A stretch of DNA of 52,668 bases, from NCBI GenBank assembly GCA_018056685.1, contig JAGPFC010000018.1, positions 1 through 52,668 of the forward strand. The letters run 5' to 3'. Position 1 is the stretch's first letter. The number at the start of each line of letters is the position of its first letter. The stretch comes from Smithella sp. GTDB lineage: Bacteria > Desulfobacterota > Syntrophia > Syntrophales > Smithellaceae. The notes beneath the pieces are model-generated. The model was not told the origin of the DNA and made no database searches. It saw nothing but the letters and a program-made list of their open reading frames with translations. Shown here in pieces: positions 1 to 9,536 of the stretch. A program made the position numbers and the translations under genes.

Positions 1-65
1 TTTAAATGTCGAAATAGGTTATAATTTAACCAAATTGAGATTCTATTAACTCCAGGAGGTGCTTT

Positions 66-431
66 ATGCCGGGTTACAAATGGATGGAACACAAAGGGAA
101 AAGAATATTCTCCATGGATTTGGGAACAGATAAGCCTGAAGATCTGAGGGCGACAACGTCACAGATAGAAAAGATCTTTGAAAAAGAACCTCCCAAGTCA
201 ATCCTGAGCCTCTGTAACGTGGAGGGTATTGTCATCAAACCGGAGATGGTTCAGATTCTCAAGGATTTTACCAAACATAACGAACCGTATGTGAAAATGA
301 CCGCGGTTTTGGGCGTTGACGGATTGCGGCTGATCATCTTCAATTCACTGCTGGCGTTCACGAGACGTAAAAATCTTGTTTTAAAAACGTCCAGGGAGCA
401 GGCGTTGGACTGGCTTGCCAGCCAGCAGTAA
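66..431 (+). CDS. STAS/SpoIIAA-like small protein
   Basis: A 121-residue soluble protein with no signal peptide or membrane segment. It opens with a KWMEHKGKRI stretch and ends with an EQALDWLASQ helix, a layout typical of the short STAS/SpoIIAA-like proteins that are common in Desulfobacterota. No catalytic motif is visible, and the biochemical role of this family is not established. The start follows a strong ribosome binding site (CAGGAGG, positions 53-59). A TATAAT-like -10 box lies at 20-25, but its -35 partner would fall outside the window. A distantly similar protein with the same RNDAVEWL-type end lies at 43990-44376. Family assignment is by overall pattern only. Confidence 0.6.
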   Translation: MPGYKWMEHKGKRIFSMDLGTDKPEDLRATTSQIEKIFEKEPPKSILSLCNVEGIVIKPEMVQILKDFTKHNEPYVKMTAVLGVDGLRLIIFNSLLAFTRRKNLVLKTSREQALDWLASQQ

Positions 432-463
432 TGTGAGCGTTCTGCATAACTCGTTTTTTGGCA

Positions 464-483
464 CTTCCGGTGGAAACCGGAAG
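464..483. other. GNRA-capped inverted repeat
   Basis: An 8-bp perfect stem (464-471 with 476-483) closed by a GGAA tetraloop, in the spacer after the first gene. It has no T-tract, so it is a possible RNA structure and not a clear terminator. Confidence 0.35.
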
Positions 484-613
484 CTTGGCAATGAGAGTTT
501 GTATCTCGGAAAACTCAAGAAATCATTACCGAACTTGATTAAACATTGAAATGGTGATAGAAAATCACTCAGTAATAGATAAATGATTGCTGAATGACAT
601 ATAAAAATAAAAT

Positions 614-643
614 ATGCCCGGAGGGCAAAAGCAGGCATTTTTT
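614..643 (+). terminator. Possible rho-independent terminator
   Basis: A weak hairpin (outer arms ATGCC at 614 and GGCAT at 634, with an inner TGCCC/GGGCA stem) is followed by a run of six T. It could end the transcript of the first gene. The stems compete with each other, so the call is tentative. Confidence 0.35.
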
Positions 644-674
644 CAGAATGCAAAGAATGTAAGCAGGATGCGAT

Positions 675-974
675 ATGAATGTTCAAAAAATATTTGAAGC
701 ACTACATGCGGATACTGAGAAATCAGCCATGGGAATCATTTGTCGGGAACTGGAGAATCAGTCATATTCCGTGGTTGTTGATGATGTTCCAGTGACCGCC
801 GATGAATTCTTTGAAGGCAGGCATAAAGATATTGAAACAAAGAAAGGGCCGTTTGACATAGCGCTTATGAATACGTCACTGACAAGAAAAGTCAAGATTG
901 AACAGGAGTTTTGTATCGAGTTTACAGATCACCGGGAGTTCATTATCAAACAAAAAAAACAGGGATCCTTTTAG
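675..974 (+). CDS. Hypothetical protein, 99 aa
   Basis: I do not recognise this family. The protein is 99 residues, acidic to neutral, soluble, with no signal peptide and a basic tail (IKQKKQ). A plausible ribosome binding site (AGGATG) precedes the ATG, and the frame contains no rare-looking composition. It sits alone between a STAS-like gene and a large REC-PAS-HD-GYP gene, 75 bp upstream of the latter and on the same strand, so it may be cotranscribed with it. A small accessory role in the same signalling pathway is possible but not shown by the sequence. Confidence 0.5.
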   Translation: MNVQKIFEALHADTEKSAMGIICRELENQSYSVVVDDVPVTADEFFEGRHKDIETKKGPFDIALMNTSLTRKVKIEQEFCIEFTDHREFIIKQKKQGSF

Positions 975-1049
975 TCATTTAATTCTTTGAGCAAAAAAAC
1001 AGCATTACGATTATCTTGACACCTTCATAACAACGCAGGAAATAATTCA

Positions 1050-3623
1050 ATGACTAATCAAACACTGCGGGTCTTAATGATTGATGATTCAGAGGATGAT
1101 GTGCTGCTGATCGCTCGTGAACTCAAAAAGGGCGGATACCATCCGGTATATGAGCGGGTCGATAACGCCGCCGCCATGAAGAAAGCCCTTCAGGATCAGC
1201 CCTGGGATATTATCCTTTGCGATTATCAAATGCCGCAATTCGATGCGCCTTCAGCCATCACTGTTTTCAAAGAAGAAAATATTGATATTCCGATTATTAT
1301 CATATCCGGAACGATCGGCGAAGAAACAGCCGTAGAATGCATGCGTCTGGGCGCGCATGATTACTTTATGAAGGGTAAACTATCCCGTTTATGTCCGGCC
1401 GTGGCCCGGGAACTGGCCGATGCCAAGGTCAGAAAACAGCAAAAGCAGACCGAAGCCCAAAAAGAAGAGGCCATCAAAGCCTTACGCCGGAGTGAAGAAA
1501 AATACCGGACTATTCTGGAGAACATAGAAGACGGTTATTATGAAGTGGATCTTGCCGGTAACCTGACTTTTTTTAATGATTCATTATGCAAAATTCTCGG
1601 CTATTCCAGATCCGAATTGATGGGGATGAACAACCGTCAGTTCACTGATAAAGAAAACGCCAAGTTCCTTTTTCAGGCGTTTAATAAAGTTTACAGAACA
1701 GGACAATCCACGAAAGAATTCAATTGGCAGATTATCAGAAAAGACGGAACAAAACGATATATTGAAGCATCCGTGTCTTTGCTGAAAGATGCGTCCGATA
1801 AAACCGTTGGTTTTAGGGGAATTGTGGGCGATATTACCGAACGCAAGCATCAGGAAGATGTCATCCGGGAAAGTGAAGAAAAGTACAGGTTGCTGGCCGA
1901 CCATATGAAAGATCAGGTCTGGCTGATGGATCTCGATTTAAATATCGCATATATCAGTCCATCCGTGGAAAGGGCACTGGGGTACTCATTGGATGAACTC
2001 AGAAAACTGCCGTTGGATAAACTCCTGACCCATTCATCTTTTCATGCCGCTACAAAATTCTTTTCCATTGAAATGCCCATCGCTCTGGCTGCTCCCGTGG
2101 ATTATGTTTTAAAGCGTTCCCTGGATCTGGAATTCCGATGTAAAGACGGTCATAAGATATGGGGTGAGTGCGTGTTCAGTTTTATACGGGATGATCACGG
2201 AAAACCTGTGTCCCTGCTCGGTGAATCGAGGGATATTACCGAGCGCAAGAAGATGGAGGAAGAACTGTTCAAAAGTGAAGCCAGATACCGCACCATTCTG
2301 GAAGATATTCAGGAAGGGTATTTTGAAGCTGATCTCAAGGGCAATCTGACGTTTTTCAACGACACGCTGGTTCGTGTGAGCGGTTACACAAGAGACGAAT
2401 TGAGGGGAATGAATAACCGGCATTATACAGACCCGGAGGATTTGAAAAAAATCAAGCAGGTTTATCGGCAAGTTTATATGACCGGATTACCAAACAAAGA
2501 ATTTGTGTGGCCGATTCGAAGAAAAGACGGAACGATCCGATATATTGAAGGTTCCATATCATTATTGAAAGATACGTCTGGTGAAGCCATAGGATTTAGA
2601 GGGATTGCGCACGATATTACCGAGCGCAAGAAGGCGGAAGCTGCTTTACTGGCCAGTGAAGAACGTTACAGGTCCCTTTTCGACCGCTCACTTGATATAG
2701 TCTATGTCATTGACTTTAAAGGTAACTTTATCGATGCCAATGATGCCGCCTTTAAACGTTTTGGTTACACGAGAGAAGAACTTCCCAGCCTTAATGTGGC
2801 TTCCCTGATGAATGAAGATCAGCTGCCGTTTGTGTTTAAAGCCATACAGGAAATTATTGATACAGGTTATCAGAAGGATCTGATTGAGTTGAAATTGCAT
2901 CATAAGGACGGCAGCACCATTTACGTTGAAACCAAGGGGTCCCTGATTACGTCGGAGGGAAAACCGGTTGCGATTCAGTCCATAGCCCGTGACATTACCG
3001 AACGTAAGCAGGCCGAAGCCAGGCTTCAACAGACGCTGGAAAGCCTCAAAAAGGCGGTAGGTACGACTATTCAGGTGCTGGTGTCCGCTCTGGAGGCTAA
3101 AGATCCCTACACGGCGGGCCATCAATCCCAGGTGGCTCGTCTTGCTTGTGTCATCGCCGCGGAGATGGGTCTGGACCAGGATACCATTGAAGGCATCCGT
3201 CTGGCCGGTGTGATCCATGACATCGGAAAACTGGCCGTTCCCGCGGAGATATTAACGAAACCGACCCGGTTGACCGAACTGGAATTTTCATTAATTCAGC
3301 AGCATCCCGAGAGTGGATATGAGATGCTGAAGCATGTGGAATCACCATGGCCGATTGCCCAGATCGTTTATCAACACCATGAAAGAATAGACGGGACAGG
3401 TTATCCCAGAAACCTGAAAGGGAATGAAATTCTTCTGGAGGCCCGCATCATGGCTGTTGCCGATGTTGTCGATGCCATGGCGTCTCATCGTCCCTATCGA
3501 GCGTCATTGGGTACGGAAGCGGCTCTCGCGGAGATTGAGAAACACAAAGGAACTCTTTATGACGGCAATGTCGTCGATACCTGCCTCAAATTATTCAGAG
3601 AAAAGGGCTATAAGCATATATAG
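1050..3623 (+). CDS. Response regulator with four PAS domains and HD-GYP domain
   Basis: An 857-residue cytoplasmic signalling protein. Residues 1-130 form a receiver domain with acidic pair D12-D13, phospho-acceptor D58 in CDYQMP, and K108. Four PAS domains follow at about 150-265, 278-400, 412-525 and 538-655, each ending in a DITERK-type linker. Residues 665-857 are an HD-GYP phosphodiesterase domain with IHDIGKL near 723, HHER near 777 and GTGYP near 783. HD-GYP domains hydrolyse cyclic di-GMP (and in some cases cGAMP), so the protein probably couples an unidentified histidine kinase and PAS ligands or redox cues to c-di-GMP turnover. No GGDEF domain is present. PAS1 and PAS3 share a distinctive GMNNR-x-[YF]-TD signature, also found in the paralogue at 39419-40837. 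No membrane segment is seen. No partner kinase is encoded nearby. Confidence 0.93.
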   Translation: MTNQTLRVLMIDDSEDDVLLIARELKKGGYHPVYERVDNAAAMKKALQDQPWDIILCDYQMPQFDAPSAITVFKEENIDIPIIIISGTIGEETAVECMRLGAHDYFMKGKLSRLCPAVARELADAKVRKQQKQTEAQKEEAIKALRRSEEKYRTILENIEDGYYEVDLAGNLTFFNDSLCKILGYSRSELMGMNNRQFTDKENAKFLFQAFNKVYRTGQSTKEFNWQIIRKDGTKRYIEASVSLLKDASDKTVGFRGIVGDITERKHQEDVIRESEEKYRLLADHMKDQVWLMDLDLNIAYISPSVERALGYSLDELRKLPLDKLLTHSSFHAATKFFSIEMPIALAAPVDYVLKRSLDLEFRCKDGHKIWGECVFSFIRDDHGKPVSLLGESRDITERKKMEEELFKSEARYRTILEDIQEGYFEADLKGNLTFFNDTLVRVSGYTRDELRGMNNRHYTDPEDLKKIKQVYRQVYMTGLPNKEFVWPIRRKDGTIRYIEGSISLLKDTSGEAIGFRGIAHDITERKKAEAALLASEERYRSLFDRSLDIVYVIDFKGNFIDANDAAFKRFGYTREELPSLNVASLMNEDQLPFVFKAIQEIIDTGYQKDLIELKLHHKDGSTIYVETKGSLITSEGKPVAIQSIARDITERKQAEARLQQTLESLKKAVGTTIQVLVSALEAKDPYTAGHQSQVARLACVIAAEMGLDQDTIEGIRLAGVIHDIGKLAVPAEILTKPTRLTELEFSLIQQHPESGYEMLKHVESPWPIAQIVYQHHERIDGTGYPRNLKGNEILLEARIMAVADVVDAMASHRPYRASLGTEAALAEIEKHKGTLYDGNVVDTCLKLFREKGYKHI

Positions 3624-3788
3624 GATTTAACAACCATTTCGGCGATTCCCGTTTTTCAGTCAACAAAATCAGTTGCAATTCCATGCCTTTCTATGATTGT
3701 CTTCAGCCGGTTAATTGCTGAGGATTCATCCTGGTGAAATTACCGTTGGCGGTTAATCAATGTATTTTCTTCATAAGGAGAAAACATC

Positions 3789-4616
3789 ATGAACACGTTG
3801 AAAGTTATCTTGTTAATCAGCGCGCTCTCCGGTCTGCTGGTGATCGTCGGGTACTTGGTTGCCCGGGGAACCGGTGTGGTGATTGCACTGGTGCTTTCGG
3901 CTCTGATGAATTTCGGAAGTTACTGGTTTTCGGATTCCATCGTTTTGAAGATGTATAATGCCCGCCCGGTGACGCAGGCGGAAGCGCCGGTTCTTTATGA
4001 AGCGGTGGCCTCTCTGGCGGGCAGGGCAGCCATCCCCGTACCGAAGGTCTATATCATTCCGTCGGAAACCCCCAATGCTTTTGCCACCGGCAGAAATGAA
4101 AATCACGCCGCCGTGGCGGTCACATCGGGTCTGTTGAATCTGATGAATCGCGAGGAAGTGGAAGGCGTGATCGCTCACGAGCTGTCGCATATCAAGCATA
4201 AGGATATTCTGATCAGTACCATGGCGGCCACGATTGCCAGCGCCGTTGTTCTCTTATCCCGCTGGAGCATGTTCTTCGGCAGTGACGACGGAAGCGCCGT
4301 GAGCGCTCTGGCTGTGGCGATCATCGCGCCGGTGGCGGCCACATTGGTTCAGATGGCCATTTCGCGCTCCCGTGAATATGAAGCGGATGCCGGCAGCGCC
4401 CGCATTACCGGCGATCCCGAAGCATTGGCCAACGCCTTAATGAAACTATCCGGCGCGGCCAGGCAAAAGCCTCTGGGTGCCAATCCGGCCACTGCTCATA
4501 TGTTCATCGTCAATCCGCTTTCCGGCGGCACCATCATGGGCTTATTCAGCACCCATCCTCCGGTGGAAAAAAGAGTTGCGAAGCTGCTGGCGATGAAAGG
4601 CGGTTCAACATTCTGA
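3789..4616 (+). CDS. htpX: Zinc metalloprotease HtpX
   Basis: A 275-residue integral membrane M48 peptidase that degrades misfolded membrane proteins. Two N-terminal membrane segments (about 5-45) precede the catalytic HELSHIKH motif near residue 132. Two further hydrophobic stretches follow, and the third zinc ligand lies in SREYEADAGS near residue 193. Length and order fit the HtpX family well. A strong AAGGAG ribosome binding site lies 8-13 bases before the ATG. The next gene starts 5 bp after the stop, so the two are probably one operon. Confidence 0.95.
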   Translation: MNTLKVILLISALSGLLVIVGYLVARGTGVVIALVLSALMNFGSYWFSDSIVLKMYNARPVTQAEAPVLYEAVASLAGRAAIPVPKVYIIPSETPNAFATGRNENHAAVAVTSGLLNLMNREEVEGVIAHELSHIKHKDILISTMAATIASAVVLLSRWSMFFGSDDGSAVSALAVAIIAPVAATLVQMAISRSREYEADAGSARITGDPEALANALMKLSGAARQKPLGANPATAHMFIVNPLSGGTIMGLFSTHPPVEKRVAKLLAMKGGSTF

Positions 4617-4621
4617 GTTCC

Positions 4622-5194
4622 ATGACAGTAGGTAGCACAGACAGGATTCCCGGCAGAGCCGAATGTGAAGAACTGATGGCGCGATATTCGATGTTGCCCC
4701 ACATCGTCGAACATTCACGGCAGGTGATGAGAGTGGCCCTTGCCGTGACGGACCATCTCAAACCGGGCGTGTCCGTCAACAGAGATCTGGTGATGGCGGC
4801 AGCCCTGCTCCACGATATTACCAAGACACGATCACTGAAAACCCGGGAAAAACATGCCGCGTCCGGAGGGGCGCTTTTGAGAGAACTGGGTTTTTTAAGC
4901 GTTGCCGACATTGTGGAGCAGCATGTCATCATCCGGGGACTGAATCCCGGCGGTGGCATTGAAGAAAAAGAAATAGTGTATTACGCGGATAAAAGGGTGA
5001 TGCACGACACGATTGTCTCCATCGAAGAAAGGGTGCGGGATTTGGTGAGAAGATACGGTACGACGGAGGAAATCCGCGAACAGATTTTTCGCAATCAAAA
5101 ACAGATGCTGGTTGTGGAACAGAAGATCGCGGCGTTTATGCAAACAACAATGCATGACGCTCTGCAAACAATTATTGAATATTCGTCCTGTTAA
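4622..5194 (+). CDS. HD-domain phosphohydrolase family protein
   Basis: A 190-residue soluble protein with an HD metal-dependent phosphohydrolase fold: the first His at HIVEHS (about residue 29), then LLHDITKT (about 60-67), with later conserved residues near EQHVII. It resembles the small HD proteins annotated as HDIG or YqeK-like, whose substrates are nucleotides or phosphate esters. No substrate can be named from sequence. It begins 5 bp after htpX with a weak ribosome binding site, which suggests translational coupling. A shorter start at the MARYSML methionine (about residue 19) is also possible. Confidence 0.75.
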   Translation: MTVGSTDRIPGRAECEELMARYSMLPHIVEHSRQVMRVALAVTDHLKPGVSVNRDLVMAAALLHDITKTRSLKTREKHAASGGALLRELGFLSVADIVEQHVIIRGLNPGGGIEEKEIVYYADKRVMHDTIVSIEERVRDLVRRYGTTEEIREQIFRNQKQMLVVEQKIAAFMQTTMHDALQTIIEYSSC

Positions 5195-5257
5195 ACGTTA
5201 ATGAATATCTGCTTGAAGTTATTCACCTGTAAATATTCATCAAAGGGTGCTGTTCAT

Positions 5258-5893
5258 ATGTCAAGGTTCAAAAAAATATTGGTAACGGCTTTTTTTATGT
5301 TTGCCGTGTTTCTTGCCGATGGCTACGCGGCGCCATCAGCAGATGTCAATAAAAACGGCTGGCAATTTTTAACGTTTGGAATGTCCGCGGAGCAGGTGGA
5401 TCATTTGCTCGTTCAGAACGCGATGAGTGCTCTTGATTTTAAGTCATTCGCTTATCGGTATTATACGATCAACTATCTGGCGGGATATTTTCAATCCGAT
5501 AACATCAGGGTGGGCTTATCCGGTTGTGAAACTGACGGAGCGAACTGCATTAAATTCTATTTTATTGACAATAAACTGGTGGCCGTTCAGGTTCCCATCG
5601 GTAAAACGGATCGTTTTGTGGTGATGGCACAGTTAAAACAAAATTATCCGGATGGAGATATTCAGAATAACAGATATGGGCCGAAATATTTTTTTTACTA
5701 CGACGACAACATGATAGTTTATAATGATACCAGGGACGTGCGTTATGTCAGCAAGGAAGTTGTGAAGATGGAAAACGCGCGCGCCGCAATTGAGAAACAA
5801 GAGGAAGAAAAAAAACAGGAAAACAGAAATCGGAAAACGATCCTGCCGTTGCAGGAAAAAAAGAAAAAAGTGAAGAGAACAAGGAAACATTAA
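5258..5893 (+). CDS. Secreted hypothetical protein
   Basis: The ATG at 5258 is preferred over the upstream one at 5201 because it puts a classic signal peptide first (basic MSRFKK, then a hydrophobic VTAFFMFAVFLA core, cleavage near GYAAPSA). The mature part (about 185 residues) has two cysteines (GCETDGANC) that could form a disulfide, a compact WQFLTFGMSAEQVDHLL segment, and a C-terminal tail of alternating Lys/Glu (about the last 50 residues) that looks disordered or coiled. The WQFLTFGMS segment resembles short periplasmic proteins with a LxFGMs-x2-qv motif, but I cannot name the family. Probably periplasmic. Confidence 0.6.
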   Translation: MSRFKKILVTAFFMFAVFLADGYAAPSADVNKNGWQFLTFGMSAEQVDHLLVQNAMSALDFKSFAYRYYTINYLAGYFQSDNIRVGLSGCETDGANCIKFYFIDNKLVAVQVPIGKTDRFVVMAQLKQNYPDGDIQNNRYGPKYFFYYDDNMIVYNDTRDVRYVSKEVVKMENARAAIEKQEEEKKQENRNRKTILPLQEKKKKVKRTRKH

Positions 5894-5946
5894 TTCAAAA
5901 AATATTATTTAATGATCATCAGGCATGCTGAAAATTCAAGGAACTT

Positions 5947-6657
5947 ATGGAAAACAGGAAATTGACTATTTCTATTTCGCCGGATGAATCCGTATCGGCC
6001 GTTCTTGCAATGCCTTCCGGTAAAATAAAACAATTCGACACCGGAGTGATTGCCGCCCACGGAGCCGGAAATGATATGGAAAATGAGCTTCTTGTCGCTT
6101 TTACCGATGGTCTGGCCGATGCCGGTATCCCGGCATTACGCTTCAATTTTCCGTACAAAGAAAAGGGTCTGAAAGCGCCGGATAAACAAAAAAAACTTGA
6201 GGATACATGGAGCGCCGTTTACCGGTATTTTCGGGAAGACTTAAGTCTTCCGGTGAATCATATCATTGCCGCCGGCAAATCGATGGGAGGACGGGTGGCT
6301 TCACAGATGGTCGCGGAAAAAAAACTTCCGGTGGAAGGACTCATCTTTCTGGGATATCCACTGCATCCGGCAGGCGATCAATCAAAACTGCGGGATACTC
6401 ATTTATACAGCCTGTCCGTGCCGTCACTTTTCTTCGCCGGCACCAGGGATAGTCTATGCAATCTTGAAATATTGCAAACCGTGCTGAAAAAACTTTCTGC
6501 TCCATGGAAACTGGATATCATTGAAGGAGGCGATCATTCCTTTCACCTTCCGAAATCGATGGGTATCTCGCAATCAGATGTTTATGATCGAATTGTACAA
6601 ACGTCCAACAAATGGTTGGCAATGAACTTTGGTAACGAAAAACGAAAAAGCGTTTAA
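5947..6657 (+). CDS. Alpha/beta hydrolase, TEX30/KANSL3-like
   Basis: A 236-residue cytoplasmic alpha/beta hydrolase. An HGAGNDM oxyanion-region motif lies near residue 38, the nucleophile elbow is GKSMGG near 113-118 (Ser in the centre), a possible acid is in FFAGTRDSLC near 165, and the catalytic His is in GGDHSF near 197. Length and GKSMGGR spelling match bacterial members of the dienelactone-hydrolase-like group annotated as TEX30/KANSL3-like. The substrate is unknown. A small AAGGA ribosome binding site precedes the ATG. It appears to be a single-gene unit. Confidence 0.8.
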   Translation: MENRKLTISISPDESVSAVLAMPSGKIKQFDTGVIAAHGAGNDMENELLVAFTDGLADAGIPALRFNFPYKEKGLKAPDKQKKLEDTWSAVYRYFREDLSLPVNHIIAAGKSMGGRVASQMVAEKKLPVEGLIFLGYPLHPAGDQSKLRDTHLYSLSVPSLFFAGTRDSLCNLEILQTVLKKLSAPWKLDIIEGGDHSFHLPKSMGISQSDVYDRIVQTSNKWLAMNFGNEKRKSV

Positions 6658-6718
6658 TCTTTCAGTCATGAACAGATTTTATTCTGTGAAAAACAACAAT
6701 AAGTTAAGAAGAGGATGT

Positions 6719-6910
6719 TCAAAAAGGTAGGGTTGGGAATGAACCGGGGTCCTTATCTTTTCTTGCCTTTGGTTTTTCGTAATTTTTCAATAGGTTACGC
6801 ATCGCTTCTTCAAGAATGTTATTAAGAGGGCGGTCGAGGTCAATGGCAAGCTTTTTAAAGTTTTTCAATAACTCGGCATCGACTTGATTGGTAAATATTT
6901 TCTTTTTCAT
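6719..6910 (-). CDS. Orphan ribbon-helix-helix antitoxin-like protein
   Basis: A 63-residue protein whose N-terminus alternates basic and hydrophobic residues (KKKIFTNQVDAELLKNFKKLA) and continues into a helix (LNNILEEAMRNLLKNYEK). This is the ribbon-helix-helix pattern of CopG/ParD-like repressors and antitoxins. The tail is short and basic. No toxin gene of the RelE, PIN or Fic type is adjacent on either side, so it is either an orphan antitoxin, a stand-alone regulator, or the remnant of a lost pair. The surrounding 240 bp toward 7150 is AT-rich and largely non-coding. Confidence 0.6.
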   Translation of the reverse strand: MKKKIFTNQVDAELLKNFKKLAIDLDRPLNNILEEAMRNLLKNYEKPKARKDKDPGSFPTLPF

Positions 6911-7151
6911 ATTTATATAAATAATTCATGTGAATGAATATGTCAAGGCAAGAATAGGGGATCGATGGTATTGTAAATATATATTTATATCTTTTATTGC
7001 GGATAAATGATGAAGGTTGCCCGAATCAAGCACGATTACGACAATAAACTTGAGAAATTGTTAAAGATGTCTTACAGCATTCTGCGTTAAAAATCTGGTG
7101 CTGAATTAATCGTGTGTCATCTTAAGATCACTATGAAGCCAATGAGAGCAA

Positions 7152-9536
7152 ATGTCACGATTTGATAAAAATATAATCGAGCTTCTGCGGGGCGATCATC
7201 CCGATCTTTCCGCCTGGACAATCATTTGTGCCAACGAGAGAGCTGTTGATCCGGTACAATATCTTATTCACAGCGGGTTGGGTGGAATTCTTCCCAGAGT
7301 TGAAAGTCTGGATTCTTACCTGACCGGAAAAAACACCGAAAGGTTGAATCTTCAACCGGTTCCCGCTGATGAGCAGTTGCTTTATTTTATTCAGTTCATT
7401 GCCGAAAGATTTCCGGATGATTCATACGCCGCCCGCCGCGCGGCACATCTTCTGCCGCTGATGACTAAACTTGCCCAGTATAATATCAGCAGGGAGACGA
7501 TTTTCGGGTCAGAGCGGTTTACTGAAGACGAATGGAATAAACTGGAAGAATATCTGGAGACCGCGCAGGCTTTTCGTGTCTGGCTTTCCAAGCTGAATTT
7601 CTTCATGCCGGAACTGGAAACGGCGGCGCTGGAAGCAATCAGTCCCGGTGAGAAAGATGTATTTATCGGACTTCCCGAAATTACGCCGGTCACCGGGCGC
7701 TTTTACCACAAGATTCGAAAAGACAGATTATTCATCGATCAGCCGCTTTTCGGCGCTGATTTGTCCGGACCGGAAGAACTGCCGTTTGATTCGGCCAAAA
7801 ATCTTGTCTTAGCCTACGGCGGCACTGTATTCTCATCGGATGGCGCGGGTATCGGTCTGGTTTCACTGCAAGGGCTCCATTCCCTGGTTGATCTGGTGAC
7901 GCTGGAGGTATCCAATTTTCTGAAAGAGAGATCCGGCGACGAGCAGTTGATGATCTTCCTGCTTGATGAATCACTCACGCCCATGCTCTGGAATAGATCG
8001 CTGAGGTTCTATGGTAATGCCGTCAATCTGGCGGTCTGGCTGCCTTTTTCAACAACGGCGGCTGGCAAAAGGCTGTTGGCTGCAATAGAAAAAGCGGAGA
8101 TTTCAGGCGTAATGCCGGATTTCAAGAAATTTGCCACGGAATGTGCCGTGGAATTATCCAGGAACAGAGATTGTTACGTTCGTGAGGAATGTGAGGCGCT
8201 GGAGGTGGCTATCTCTTTTTCCACCCTGCTGGATGCCTGGAAGGAAAGGTTGGGAAGCCACATGGCCGGGGCCGCAAAAATGCTCATCGAAACGAAAAAA
8301 TTCCGCGTTACGGGCAGCCGGTCGGCGCCGGTGCAGGTTGTCGGTTTCGGTCATGTTTCGGGAGAACCCTTCAGCAGGGGGTTGATTCTTTCTCTGGACA
8401 GCGGCATTATGCCATCGCAGCCTTTTGAAGGCCCCTTTATCAATCCCGTTCATGTTCCGCAATTGCGCAAAAGCGTCTTCGAATATGAAGATTTGATTTT
8501 CCGGCAGATTCTGGCGCAGGGTGAAAGAATCAAAATAGTCGGAGTGGAAGATGCCGTCAGGGAAAGAACGCCGGGCTACTACATGAGCCTTCTGGCGCAG
8601 GAATTCGGGAAAACCGTTACGGCCATGGCATTTCAGGAAGTGCGGCCATCAGGAACGTCCGAAGAGACTGCCGTGATCACAATGGATGAGAATCTGAGAA
8701 ACAAGTTGAAGGATTTTCACTATTCGTTTTCAAGTCTGACCAAAATTCTTGCCTGTCCGTTTCTGTTTTACCATCAGTATATCCTTCGCATCAAACCTCC
8801 CGCGTTCATGGACGATGACGAAAAAATAAACATGAGAATGGGGGATTTTGTTCATCAGTTCCTGCAAAAGCTTTCAGACGGTGCCAAAGACCGGTTCGAT
8901 GACTGGGAGACACTCTTCGATGATCTATGGCTCAGTGATGAAAACGCCGAATTGCGGGACATGGAAGGGATGAATATCTACATGCTCAACGCGAAAATCT
9001 TCCTGCGGGAGATATACGATGATGAAAAAACATCCGGTGAGCGTTTGATTTTTGCCGATAATGCCCTCGCCTGTGAGAAAATATTTACCGGGATGATTGC
9101 CGGAACGTATAAGATCACCGGGCGTTCGGATAGATTGGCCGATATCGATGGTAAAACGGAAGTCATTGATTTCAAATATTCCAAAAAGCAGGACAAGTAC
9201 AAGCTTTCCGACAAAACAAGTGTGCTGGGACGATTTAATGAAAAGGGTGTTTTGCACCCCGCGGCACAGCTCATCATCTACCAGCATTTCAACAAAGGGG
9301 TTCAGGGCGCGCGCTTTTATTTTCTGAAGGAACCGGCAAGGGATCGGCAAATCAAACTGGCGGCTGAAGAAAGCGCTCAGGCGGAAGCATTGATGCTGGC
9401 CATCAAGGAAAGGCTGGACGCAATCATCGGCGGTAGCGAACTTGCTCCAAGTCATGATTGTGATGAATGTGAATGCTGTCAGTTTCAGGCCTTATGCGGC
9501 AGGGAAGATTTTTATAAGGCACGGAGGAATGACTGA
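7152..9536 (+). CDS. AddB/RexB-like nuclease subunit
   Basis: A 794-residue protein with the architecture of the AddB subunit of the AddAB (RexAB) helicase-nuclease, which processes DNA double-strand breaks for recombination. The N-terminal two thirds resemble an inactivated helicase (AERAVDP region in place of a Walker A). The C-terminus is a PD-(D/E)XK nuclease: ITGRSDRLAD, then VIDFKYSKK near residue 670. The four cysteines of an AddB-type [4Fe-4S] cluster appear split around the nuclease: C535 in ACPFLFYH, then CDECECC-x5-C near the end. At 794 residues it is shorter than the usual 1100 or so. Its last base overlaps the start of the helicase gene (ATGA overlap), so the two are translationally coupled. 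A weak GAGAG precedes the ATG. Confidence 0.85.
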   Translation: MSRFDKNIIELLRGDHPDLSAWTIICANERAVDPVQYLIHSGLGGILPRVESLDSYLTGKNTERLNLQPVPADEQLLYFIQFIAERFPDDSYAARRAAHLLPLMTKLAQYNISRETIFGSERFTEDEWNKLEEYLETAQAFRVWLSKLNFFMPELETAALEAISPGEKDVFIGLPEITPVTGRFYHKIRKDRLFIDQPLFGADLSGPEELPFDSAKNLVLAYGGTVFSSDGAGIGLVSLQGLHSLVDLVTLEVSNFLKERSGDEQLMIFLLDESLTPMLWNRSLRFYGNAVNLAVWLPFSTTAAGKRLLAAIEKAEISGVMPDFKKFATECAVELSRNRDCYVREECEALEVAISFSTLLDAWKERLGSHMAGAAKMLIETKKFRVTGSRSAPVQVVGFGHVSGEPFSRGLILSLDSGIMPSQPFEGPFINPVHVPQLRKSVFEYEDLIFRQILAQGERIKIVGVEDAVRERTPGYYMSLLAQEFGKTVTAMAFQEVRPSGTSEETAVITMDENLRNKLKDFHYSFSSLTKILACPFLFYHQYILRIKPPAFMDDDEKINMRMGDFVHQFLQKLSDGAKDRFDDWETLFDDLWLSDENAELRDMEGMNIYMLNAKIFLREIYDDEKTSGERLIFADNALACEKIFTGMIAGTYKITGRSDRLADIDGKTEVIDFKYSKKQDKYKLSDKTSVLGRFNEKGVLHPAAQLIIYQHFNKGVQGARFYFLKEPARDRQIKLAAEESAQAEALMLAIKERLDAIIGGSELAPSHDCDECECCQFQALCGREDFYKARRND

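Noticed and set aside
381..686. Minus-strand ORF of 101 codons between the first two genes
   Set aside because: No ribosome binding site, composition rich in Phe/Leu/Ser and Ile typical of reverse-strand noise, and it runs through a likely terminator.
1016..1021. Perfect TTGACA before the REC-PAS gene
   Set aside because: A -10 box at proper distance would fall on the ribosome binding site just before the ATG, and no TATAAT-like hexamer is there.
2688..3218. 176-codon minus-strand ORF inside the PAS-HD-GYP gene
   Set aside because: Overlaps well-defined PAS and HD-GYP coding sequence and has no family features of its own.
7007..7090. 27-codon ORF (MMKVARIKHDYDNKLEK)
   Set aside because: No ribosome binding site and no recognisable similarity. 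Too short to separate from chance in AT-rich DNA.
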